Part shown: positions 45,081 to 56,100 of the stretch, piece by piece
How positions within the stretch are numbered: the stretch's first letter is position 1
Layout: the number at the start of each line of letters is the position of its first letter
Position numbers and translations under genes: made by a program
The notes under the pieces: model-generated
Seen by the model: the letters and a program-made list of their open reading frames with translations, nothing else
Told to the model about the DNA's origin: nothing
Databases searched by the model: none
Origin: Ischnura elegans
Taxonomy: Eukaryota > Arthropoda > Insecta > Odonata > Coenagrionidae
Assembly (NCBI RefSeq): GCF_921293095.1
Contig: NC_060256.1
Location: forward strand, 87,327,851-87,391,850
Direction of reading: 5' to 3'
Length of the DNA: 64,000 nucleotides

Positions 45081-46830
45081 GTCCAATATTACGAGGGTAA
45101 GGTAAGGTATATATCCAGGTTCAGCGAAGAGAAAAATAATCCTATTTTTGATTTCTATTCTCAGGCCGGTCAAGTCTAGCACTTCAACCATGACAGAATT
45201 ACGTTTGGAACACTATTATTACTATAACAATTAATACGGAAATTGTCTTAAAAAAACAGGATTCAAAGGAGAAATCAATAATCATTGGTTAATAAGAGTT
45301 GGGAAAGTAAATTTCCCAGCAATATTTTAGAATAAAACTTAATTAAATCTGAACTCTTAACCAATTCATTTCTCTTCTTTATTTTTTTTAATACATATAT
45401 GAACATGCTGAAACCTTGATAGGTATGAACTTGTTTTACATGTTTTTTGTGGGATATAAGTTCCAAATACTTTCCATCTCATCAAGGCATTTTAATGTAA
45501 AAATGGATATGAAAAACATTAGGTAGCACAAATACCACAAGCTGATATGTGGATTTCTAGCAATCATGAGTGATGCACGACACAAAAGTCGGAAGAAGGT
45601 GCTCCAGATGTGTAAAGGATATGGGCAAGAAAGCTCGTTAACCTATTTCACTTCTCTCTCACCGATAGCCAGATTTCTTACTCTTTCTGGCCAATCAATA
45701 TAATGCTGGCTTCATTCATTCACATCAGGTGGATTTAAGGGATAGCATAAAACCAAATTAAATAACTATTACCTTCAATGGATTCCTCATATATTTTTGG
45801 TTGAAGGGTCAGAGCACTTGACTTACCAATAGCCAGTAAGATGACAAAAGGAGTGGCTCAGATCATTGAAATTCAGTTCACTCTTGAAAATTCAGTCACA
45901 CTTCCATTAACCCTTTCCTGGCACCAGCACCTCTTGAGGAAAATTTTTTCCATGCTTTTAGTAGCATATGTTAATCCTCTCTGTGCGTAGACCTTTTTGA
46001 CCTTGCACTGGAGTTGCAGAAGTATCCCCGTCCCTATAATTTCGGACCCAACTCAATAGGGCATCCAGCCATTATCTTGGCCCCTAGACTAAACCCTCAA
46101 ACCCTATCATAGTTCGGGTCCACAGTCAACTTACTGCTTTACCAGTGTTTTTTTTTAAGCAAATATGTATTGCTTTTGATTTCCAATAATTTACACTTCT
46201 GTAAGAACATCAAACATTTTTTTTAAGAATTGTGGAAATTTAAATGGATTTCTAGCGTTGATAACAATAAATTTAAGGAACACAAGGTATTAAGACTCTA
46301 AATCCAGAAGTCCATTATTAATAATGCTAAAACTTTGTTTAAAAAATGCTTACGAACATAATATAACAAATAATTCAATTCAAAATAAAAAAATTGGGTT
46401 ATGCAACAAATTGTTTCTTTACAAAAACCAATCACAATATAACTACTGCATAACAGAATTCTTCAGTGAGGATTATCTAACATGAGTAGGAGGGTTGGGC
46501 TTAACACGTTGCATACCGGGATATTTAAATTCCTAGGAATTCTGGGTGGAGGTGTTGAGATTGGAAATATGTGTCTAATATGGCGTAATGCCTTTGGTTT
46601 AAACATGGTTAAAAAGCTAATGTTTAGAATATAACTTTACCCAATCAAACGTTATGATGCGTCAATCGTCAATTCATTATGAATAACGAACAACAACTGA
46701 AAATGTACTAACGAATACGTATTGTATGCTTTAAAATTGTTTAGGTTGACGCGCCTAAATGACGAGAATCTTCGTCATCCGTCCGGAACGTTCGGGAAAA
46801 AAATGACGAGGATTCTCGCCATCCGTATGC
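45081..46830. other. Intergenic stretch between PPP1R21 and TRMU
   Basis: AT-rich, no exon recognised. Some text near 45910 and 46500 (AACCCTTTCCTGGCACC; AACACGTTGCATACCGGG) looks repeat-derived, but the elements cannot be delimited. Confidence 0.4.
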
Positions 46831-46834
46831 AAAG

Positions 46835-47048
46835 TGTGAATTGCTGAGGAGTGGTACTAGGGTCTCGCTAAGCTGGGTCTCAGGCAGGGTGAGGGCATTG
46901 CTTCCTTAGCTGTCACTTCCCTTCTCTGGTGACAGCTTAGCTGTCGTCTTCTTGTTCGCATTGAAAAATCTGACTATACACGGTGTTAGGTCTTCTTTGT
47001 ATGCAGATGGTCGTCAGCTACATCCATCGTTGGGTGCAAAAGGGTTAA
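46835..47048. repeat. Dispersed repeat R2, copy 2
   Basis: Diverged copy of 35090-35360, same orientation; see that entry for the shared blocks. Confidence 0.65.
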
Positions 47049-47168
47049 CCCTATCATGCTAGCAAGTCCTGCCGAGGAAAATACTTTCCCAAGTATAGCC
47101 ACTTTTGGAGTCCTCTGGAGAGGTATAACTGCCCGTCCTCGAGGACACAACTCAGCAGGATCCTAGGC

Positions 47169-47473
47169 AGGGATCGGGTTGGTATGGTGGCTAGAGTGTT
47201 GGCTTCCCACCCCGTGGGCTCGGGTTCAAATCCCAGCGGTGGCAGAGAATTTTCAGAGACTGCCCAATCCCTGCTTGAGTGTTGTGTGGAGGACATTTCA
47301 AGGGCAACACTCCGTCCATCGGATGGGACGTTAAGCCGTGTTCCCTTGGCACCTTTCGTTAAGAGCAGGCTAATGCCAACGCCGGGTTTCTCTCCACCCT
47401 TCCTTCCACACCCTACCCTCATGGCGCAAAAGACCTCAGCTGTCGGTCGCCTCCTCCAAATACCAAACCATAC
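47169..47473 (+). repeat. tRNA-derived SINE, 305 bp, with perfect 13-bp target duplication
   Basis: The tRNA-like head has TGGTGGCTAGAGTGTTGG (A-box) and GGGTTCAAATCCCAG (B-box). The body has the widespread SINE block GGATGGGACGTTAAGCCG, and the 3' end is CCAAATACCAAACCATAC. CAGGATCCTAGGC flanks it exactly (47156-47168 and 47474-47486). Frames of 120-127 codons crossing it on both strands are not genes. Confidence 0.88.
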
Positions 47474-47899
47474 CAGGATCCTAGGCTCTTACCCCATCAT
47501 TAGACTCGACCCTTCAAAATATGAGAGCCATTGGGAACACGAATTTGCTTCAAACCTACTGCATTAATAGACCAGGAAAGAAAAACTTGACTTCTAACAG
47601 TTTTGAACCTAACTTGAATCTGATCAGAATCTTTCAAATTTCATTTGATGCACTGATTTCCAGAGGACAGGAGAGAGTGATTTAAATCTCATTTCCCTTC
47701 TAGCAGGTTATCAGCTGTCTTATTCAGTGCTTTGACACTGTATTGATTATCATTTGAAACACTTTTCCTTATTTATTGACTTGAAATTGTTTTCCACAAG
47801 TAATATTTCCAACAGACATGAATTGTAAAACAAACACAAAAGAGGCCTGTTTGTTCCCATGTTTCCAAATTCAATCTCACATCTCATATAACATTTTAT

Positions 47900-48510
47900 T
47901 CTGAGGAAATGGCAACCTTTCCCAAGAGAGTTTTTCCCTTCAAAAGCAGGCCATTAAAGGCAATATTTTGTCTCCCTCTTCGTACCCCTGGCAGATCTTT
48001 ATTCAAGAACCATACAATCCTCACACTTCCCTCCCTTTATATACTTAATTGTTCCTTATCTGTCAAACAAAACCCCCAAATATTCTCCTCTCACCATGAT
48101 GTGCACCTTACCACACACGAAATAGTACTGACATCCACTATCCCAAGCCTCTACTTTCCTCTCTACCTAGTCCTCATCATTCAGCCTCAAATATCTATAA
48201 CAAATTACCATCTGATATTAAATCACTTCTCTGCCAGTGTTCAAAAACCGTGTCAAGAATTTGCTTCTTGAAAAAGCATATTATTGCATTTCTGAATTCA
48301 TGGTATGAAAGTGTGACTGTGGTCATACTTGAACTTACTGTATTTGTTTTTTACTGAGTCCTGTTGTGTTTTTTATTTTCTGCTACTTAACCAATGCTGT
48401 TTGTTATAATGTATCATTATCTTCATTTATCATTTTTGTTTTTTTTTCCTTTGACAATTTCTATGTTACTTGCTAACCAACAGAAATAAAAACATTATTA
48501 TTATATTGTT
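47900..48510 (+). mobile_element. CR1/Jockey-like LINE, 3' end
   Basis: A 120-codon frame encodes a non-LTR C-terminal region: RTPGRSLFKNHTILTLPSLY, then SVKQNPQIFSSHHDVH, resembling the LFK-L-IL-LPSLYI tail of CR1/Jockey proteins. A non-coding, T-rich 3' UTR follows, ending in AACATTATTATTAT. Intergenic. Confidence 0.75.
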
Positions 48511-48775
48511 ATATGGCAGCACAGATTAAGACAAAAGTTAGAACAAAGATACATCTCAAGCTATCAAACCCCATAGTAAAGTAGTGCTACTTTTGGTTGT
48601 GTCTGTCACATTGTTTTCTCATTACCGTTTGTTATGTCACGTCATACAACTCTGGGGTTGGAAATCTTGCCCGGTAGGCACACCTAATACTCAAATAGAA
48701 AATAAAAAAATCCTGCTATGCGACCATGAATTTCACATTCCAAGTTTCCCACTTCTCTGTGTAATACCCTTCCCA

Positions 48776-48806
48776 AGCAATGCCGGGTGGCCCGCTAGTT
48801 GTAAAA
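48776..48806. repeat. CCCGGCATTGCTCGGG terminal motif, right
   Basis: CCAAGCAATGCCGGGTGGC followed by CCGCTAGTT, inverted relative to 43117-43145. Confidence 0.5.
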
Positions 48807-50047
48807 TAAATTTCATACTCTCCTGAAATGAGTTTCATACAAAAACCATTCTCACACAGGCTTCACCTTTTGCATAGACTAGAAAATTAACTTTTCTGAG
48901 GTTTCAAAGAGGTAAATTTACTCGAAATCACATTCAGAAATAAAAATAATGACACATAAATGATGAAACATGCACTTCACCATCCTACAAATATGTAATC
49001 ACAAAATCACATGTGATCCCATCCAACATATTGGAGGGGTTGGTGGAAGAGGAAGACTATGATATTGTTTAATGGAGTACAATATTATTTTTAGTGCATT
49101 TAATTATAATTAAGTATGATGCTAATTATAGTTTTGCATCATTGAAAATTATGCAAAAAGAGACTAAATTATTTTATTGTGATGAGAGAGATAAGTGACG
49201 TTTATTTTGTTAGGTTACTCCCTTCCCACTTCAAGGCTTGTTTTTATTCTGCGAGTGCATCCACATTGATGACAGAGATCCAGCATGAGAAGTTACGAAC
49301 ATTTGGCAGGTACGGCTACGTTAATCTTCAAAGCTCAGAATTGGTGGTAACAAAAAGAATAACATTACAGCAAGCAACTAAACCACAAAAAAGAGGCAGA
49401 AATGATTTTACACAAAATTAACTTCAACAAAACAATTCCATTTCATTTCACACACACATTCACTGTGTACAAAATATTAAGACTTGAGTTAAAAGTTTAT
49501 AAAAATTTATACATCGTTAGGAACTCTCTTAAAACTGCTGGTGTATAAAGTTATTAATCAATAAAAAACAATAAAAGTTTGACTTCTTTTTAAGTCATTG
49601 TTCTTCAAAATATTATCCTCCATTTGCTCTTAAGTTAGCTCAATTGGACACTAGGAAAGCATCGACCTTTCAGTACTACATAAACACAAAATTGTCCCCA
49701 AGGCTCAGAAACTGGCAATGGTACTGCCAGCTGTGAAAAGGACAAACCAACTGTCCAGGATATGAAGGGAAAACTCTTGATTGGCAACCACTTCTGTGCT
49801 CAGCCTGGAAACACTGAGGAGTGGAGGCAGAGCTGTGGTGATCAATTGCTAGTGATTTTGCACGCTTATTCAGCCGCAAGTGGCCTCCACAAGTGGCAAC
49901 AGCTTGGCAACCACTGCTTTTGCTATCAGCTGCTCGTGGTAACTCAAGTCTCCAAGAGGGCAGAACTTCAACAATACTGCTTGTAAAATGTCAGCCAATA
50001 GCGGCCTTGACTCTTTGGCGTCTACTAGTGGCTATCATAGCTATGTA
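48807..50047. other. Non-genic stretch 3' of TRMU
   Basis: No exon recognised. It would contain the TRMU 3' UTR on the minus strand, but no convincing polyadenylation signal was picked out. Confidence 0.4.
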
Positions 50048-50164
50048 TCACCTGCAGTCTAGTTCCATTCCTTTACTATTCACACCCAATGCATGGAGTG
50101 TAGGACCTGGGGTTGTGATTCTTGCACTTCCAAGACACTCCTCATCAAGGTAGAGCACAGCATA
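50048..50164 (-). CDS. TRMU: TRMU last coding exon
   Basis: 38 codons plus TGA, YAVLYLDEECLGSARITTP onward. The YAVLYLDEECLGSARI stretch is the family's end of the barrel; the last dozen residues are variable, as usual. Confidence 0.9.
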   Translation of the reverse strand, partial: YAVLYLDEECLGSARITTPGPTLHALGVNSKGMELDCR

Positions 50165-53100
50165 CTGAAAAAAAGATATGCAATTGAAAATAGCAATTTC
50201 AAACTCACTCCCTGCTTTGAAACAAAAGTGAGTATCAGGGGTGAATAAAAGAGTGGATCTATAATAGGGGCCTGGGATCTCACAAAATGAATAAAATAAA
50301 GAAAATGTGAATTAATGCAGTCTAAATTAATGTAATGAATCACGTGGAATGGCATAGACATGGAATGCAATTATACTTCATCATACATAGTGATTATGTA
50401 TTAGCTACTGAGTATGTATTATATTCCTGTGAAGAAATTGAGGGTAGAGGCTTTCGAAATGTGATGATGCACAAGAATGATGAGGATCAAATGGATTGAC
50501 CAAGTAAGTAATGAAGAATTCCTATGAAAAGTAGGAGAGAAGAGAAGCCTCATGAAAACGTTAGCAAGAAGACGGAACGACCTTATAAGACATACCTTGA
50601 GACATGATGGCCTGATGAAGACAATCGTCGAGGGACAAGTAGAATGCAAGAACAGAAAATAAAGACCCCAAACAAAATAAAGGCACAGGTAAAGAAGGAT
50701 GTGAAAGATAAGAAACATGTAGAAGTGAAAAGATTAGATGATAGGAGAATTGAGTGGAGAGCTGCGTCACGTCTTAGGATTGTCAACCGGTGATTATGAT
50801 TATTATTCCTATTTATTTATTTCCAGCCACCTCTGAAATCAGCACATTGTGAACTTTACATCAGAGATTCAAACAACCAACAGCATAAGAAGGCTGCGGA
50901 TGGTAATAGTGTTTGCAAGTGCAGCTCCTGCAAATTATCATTGAAAGTAAACAAAAAAAGTCGTGCTTCGTGATTTATGCCCTTGTATATTCCACTTTAA
51001 GTGCACTGGGCTCTATGATGTATCATAAAAAGCAATACTGGAGAACCACGACATACATTGGAGATGCATGCCATGCAGCTCATCAAAACACTCAATTGTA
51101 AGCATGGCCGACGACATATGAGTTCCTGAAAAATGAATTGGAAAAGCTGGGAAATAAGAATAAGGAGGTAAAACCTATTTTGTTTGTCAAGCGCGATAAG
51201 TTTTTGCTAAAAGAAAAACCCACGGCACCAAAAGAAGGCCCATCATCATTTTCAGCTTCAAGGAACATGCCGAAGGATAGTGCGAAAAATCCACTGAGAA
51301 AAAATCATTCGCCTTGACCAGGATTTGAACCCAGATCTCCCGATTCCCGGTCTACCAACTAGTAAAGCTACCGAGGCGACATTCACCCCTGTGAAAATTT
51401 GAGGACAATACCAGACAAGGTGGCATGGATTGCTGAGCATACGATGCCACAAGCAGTCCAAATCTTGTGCACAGCGCCACAGACGGAGAGCAAAGCCCGA
51501 ACTTTGACCACATAGAGGCAGTCATTCTCTACTTAATTTAAGAATACCATGGCTATCCCGGCATTCTTAAACTATGTTGAAGGATAGTTCAAACTCAATG
51601 CCGAAAAATAAAACAGCTGACTTTAGTGAACAGTGGGCAAGCTAATTCAGAGCTTCAAGTTAATTATAAAAACATTGGTGAACATGCAAGTGAAGAAGTT
51701 TCATTCACTGAAGTGTTTAACAAAAGAAAAGTGAAGAGAGAACTGAAATAAAAATAGCTCAGTTAGCAAATATGATCGCCAAAAACTCTGGGATATTGGA
51801 AACGACACTATCACTAGCAACTTTGTGGCATGAACAGGTGGATTCAATTATTTTAAGAGTTGAGACAAACCACAAACTACATATGAAGAGATAAAAAAAC
51901 ACTAAGTAGAGTTATACTGGAAAGAGTTTACTTCTAAAAAGTTATTTTCCCCCTAAAATTCCGTTGCCTTCAAGGCATGAGCAGACTTCTCTCTTCTCCG
52001 AGAATTGAAGAAACAAGTAACTTGGCCAAATGATACCCCAGAGTTCCGATTTAACCCCTTGCTCCTGAAAAGGTCAAATATTCATGGCCATGACCCGGCC
52101 AACAGAAGAGCCTCCTAAGATTTATGGCCAACCACTTCACTAGCATCTGATGCGTCTGTTTCTGCAGAGCCATTGCAATTGCAGAACCAGAGCCAGATGG
52201 TTAGACGGCCAAAAAAAGAAGACAAAACAAGACAAAGATGGAAACAACACTCCAGAAAATGTAATGGGTCAGCAATGTACCATATTACACCAAAACACTC
52301 AATGCATCCAAAACAAAGTGGCGACTATGAATGCAGTGTTGGGTGGCTATGACATTTAGGTTCTAAGCGTGTTATCTTCATATCAGGGTTGATTTAAATC
52401 ATGATTTAAATCACTTGATTTTTATTTTTAAAAATCAGGTGATTTAAATCATAATGTGATCTATATGTTTGATTTTTAAAGAGTCAAGAAAAGGAAGCTG
52501 CAAGTGTATAATTTTGATTTTTATTTCTTAATCAATACAATGAATCGACAGTTATCAGCACAATGGTGGCTCTTAAATAGAAATGATACTGTAGGAATGC
52601 ATGTAACATGAAAATTTAAAAAAAGGCTTTGGTTAGAATACTAGCGTATCCGTTGAAAAAAAATTGTTTTCTGATTTAACTACTAAGCGTAGGCACCATA
52701 CAAAGTTGCAATTACAGAATTTTTCTAAACTTCATATGCTTTAGAACCGCATAATATAGCACATTTGATACTTCCAATGGCAATTTTATATTATGTTGGT
52801 GTAATTTTTAATTTGATACCATTGGCATTTCCATAGTTCTCTCCCCTGATTGACTAAATGTTTTATTCAGTTTAGAGTATTTTGCCTCTTATTGTTTCTG
52901 CAAACGATCATTCTCCAATATGCTGCCCAAATAGTTAGTTTTGCAAGTAACTGAATTTTTGATGAATGGAGAATCATAAAAATCTCATTTAAATCAATAA
53001 AATCCGATTTAAATCAATAAAATCTTATTTAAATTAAAAAAATCAACAAAAATGATTTTTTTGAAAAAAAATCATGATTTTTATCAACCCTGCTTCATAA

Positions 53101-56100
53101 GTATATTCCATGGTGATTAAAAACTTCTTGGGCTATTCCAGAGTGTCAATGTATGGGTGGCCCCAACATTTCACAACCAATGCTGGTTGCTTTATTAAGG
53201 GGAACTAGTGAGGCTGGGATTCTTCTTCACATAAGTTCAACAGATTCAGGCTTCAATTGGTGGAAGTTAGACACATTTAAATAAATAAAATATTGTAGCA
53301 CTTTTCCACAAAATTTACAATTTTGTGGAAAAGTGCTACAATCTTTTATTTATTTAAATATTCTTCTTCACATCTATATAAGTGCTGTATCTGGTGGAAT
53401 TTTCAGCCAAAAAAATCTGTAATCAGTCTGACATTTTTATTTTCTGTGTTAAGTATATTCCATCAATCCCTGAGACTAGAACCATTCTTTGATAATTCTT
53501 GATACCCAATAATGATTATTTTCTCTTCTTGATACTTTGTTCATACCACGTGTGAAAGGTTAAATGAAGAGGTATATTATATTCTGATAAAATTAGGTGC
53601 AATGAGTGGAGTAACGGAGCAAACGAAGAAGCTTACCTGACCAGGAGTTATTGCTCTCAGTGGTTTTGCTAAACGAATAATGAGTCTCCCACTGTGTGCA
53701 CAGAAAACTTGACACTTCAACAAGGAATGAGTGTGCTGAAATCGGAAATCACAGTCGAGGACTCCATCCTTGACTAACTGAGGCGGAGGTGAATGTATCC
53801 AGTGAGGTGTATCAGTCATTACCAAGTCTGTGTAAAGAGCAGGGTGGCGAGTCCCCATAGCCTAGAAGAATAGAAAAAAACATGAAAATCTATCAAATAT
53901 TTAAATACCGTATATGCGCGTGTAAGAGGCGCACCTTTTTTCCCAGACATTGCAGCCGAAAATGGGGGTGCGCCTCTTACACAAACTTCTTATCTTCCCC
54001 CCCCTCCCCTTCACCGGTTGCAAGTTCAAGGGGAACTGAGTGGCCTTGGTTTTCAGCGTGAGTCAGTCATCTGAAACCATGGGTCAAAATCAAGCGGCAG
54101 GCAGGGGAGTTTCTCCCTTAGTGACGTATTTTTAAAATGCTCCTGTTTGAATTTCTTGCAAGCATCGCGCCGTCACGTCGGTACCCCAGAGGTGAACATT
54201 GAAAAGATCGCGCGGGGTGATTCGCTCCGGAGCGCGCGCTAAATTTATTGCCACGAGTGGGCATCCCGCGGCATTTATACTGCATATAGTAATATTGGTG
54301 TCACAACCTGCGGTTGAAAAAATTCGAACGAGTGTGCTCATTGTTGGATTTAATGGTGGATAGAAGAAATCGGAAATGCTTATAAGTGAAGAGCGCTGAA
54401 GGAGAGGTCGAGGGGAAGAGGGCTCCCTCCCCTCCGTATTTAAAGCTACGAGCGAAGGAGCAAGGGAAGAACACGTCCGATCTAGCATGTGACGTCGTTG
54501 CCTTTAAAGCGAAGGGGCGAAGGCGCAGCAATGTGATGTACGCAGTTTGCGTTGCCTGAGTTTCCAGTCCGTATCGTCTTGTTTGAATGCGCTTATGCTA
54601 CGCTTGTTTCTTCCGAAATTGTGCTGTTTGGACTATGTTGAATATTAGTAGCCTTATTTTAGCTATAAATCTTTGTGTCAATCAATTAGAGCTCAAAAAA
54701 CTTAAATGCTGTAAGATATACGTCGCGTTAGGTCTAATTCTTTTTAGAACCTCGTGCGTGTCATACAATTGCTGAAAAATATCGAGGTATCTTCGAGCTC
54801 AGAAGGTGACTCACGTAGCATTTGACCTCCAGAAACTCGGGGAATTGAACCTGGTAGACCGAAAAAGGTCAGTTGGTGGAATGGGGTAGGGATGAAACAC
54901 GTTTCCATTGTTCCCCTGTAACTTGATATTTTCCTGTGGAGTCTTGGAAAGGAAAAAAACGGCAGAGGCATTAGCTGATGGAGAGCCGAGTGTAGTTCCG
55001 TTAGGCCCCTTGCACACACACCGATTTTGGACGGCTGGTAAAATATTGGCCGATATTTTACCGGCGAAGCGATGCTTGCACACACGCCGGATTTTTACCG
55101 GTCAAACGATACGTTGCTAAGTTTTTGAGCCGGCGTCGGCGATCCACAGTGACAATAGCCGGCAGCTAACCGGCATTTTGCCGGTGCCGGCGTGTGGTCG
55201 GTACGTGTGCAAGCTCCAATGCTCTCCCATTGTTCACTATTGGAATGCGGACGGTCGATATTTTACCGGCCGTCCAAAATCGGTGCGTGTGCAAGGGGCC
55301 TTAAATCTACGACGTGGTTATTATCCTACGGCGCTGAGGTTGCCCCGATTGTTGTTCAATCTCTTGGGAAAGCTCATGCCATTTGCCTGTCGTGTTTTGC
55401 CTTAAAATTTTCCACGGCTGCAATTCTATTGCAATACTCCTGCGAGAGCTTTTAAACAAAATTGTTCGTGAGTAGGACAAGCAACGTAGAGCGATGGCGT
55501 ATGCAAAGAGAGGATCGGAACTCTTTCTACTCCCTCTTATGCCGCCGCAGTTATCAAAATTTCCTCTTTCAAATAGTACCGAAAGAGGACATTTCGATAA
55601 CTGTCGAAATTCCAGGCATACGTCTGCAACACCGCACGATAGGATAAAAAAAATGTCGCAATATTTTTTACTTCATAGCTTCGATGCTTAAAATAGGGGT
55701 GCGCCTCTTACATGTGTGCGCCTCTTACACAAGCTTATACGGTAGTTAAAACACACATATTGTATTAAATACTCTTCTAACTATCTAGCATTTCTTTATT
55801 TGTACAGACAATGCATAATGCACAAACTAGAGGTAGAGTCTTAGAGGATCACTCAGGAAGATAAAATGCATTAAAGATTTTTAAGGTTAGCCATCTTCGG
55901 TGTTTGCATTTATGAAAAGGAACGGCTAAAGTGTTGGCTCACATCCAGTGGTGAAGCGAGGGGGGGAGGGGAGTTTGGGGGATAAACCCTCCCCCCCCCC
56001 CCCTCCCCAGAGGTCACAGAAATTTTTACATTTAATCCGTTTTACTTAATTGGATTACTTATAGAATTGTGTAAGGTTACTTATAGAATTGTGTAAGGAT

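Larger units (their letters stand above)
53908..55742. mobile_element. 1835-bp element with CCGTATA ends, nested insertions inside
   Basis: Left end CCGTATATGCGCGTGTAAGA then GGCGCACC. Right end has GGTGCGCCTCTTAC twice and finishes AAGCTTATACGG. TA flanks both sides (53906-53907, 55743-55744). GTGCGCCTCTTACAC occurs near both ends. The interior carries repeat R1 and the 297-bp MITE and no recognisable transposase. In the TRMU intron. Confidence 0.8.

Noticed and set aside
47054-47567. Overlapping 122- and 127-codon ORFs on opposite strands
   Set aside because: Both lie across a SINE with an exact target duplication; the frames are repeat-derived.
50080-50370. 96-codon minus-strand ORF as a separate gene
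   Set aside because: It overlaps the TRMU last exon in another frame and has no homology.
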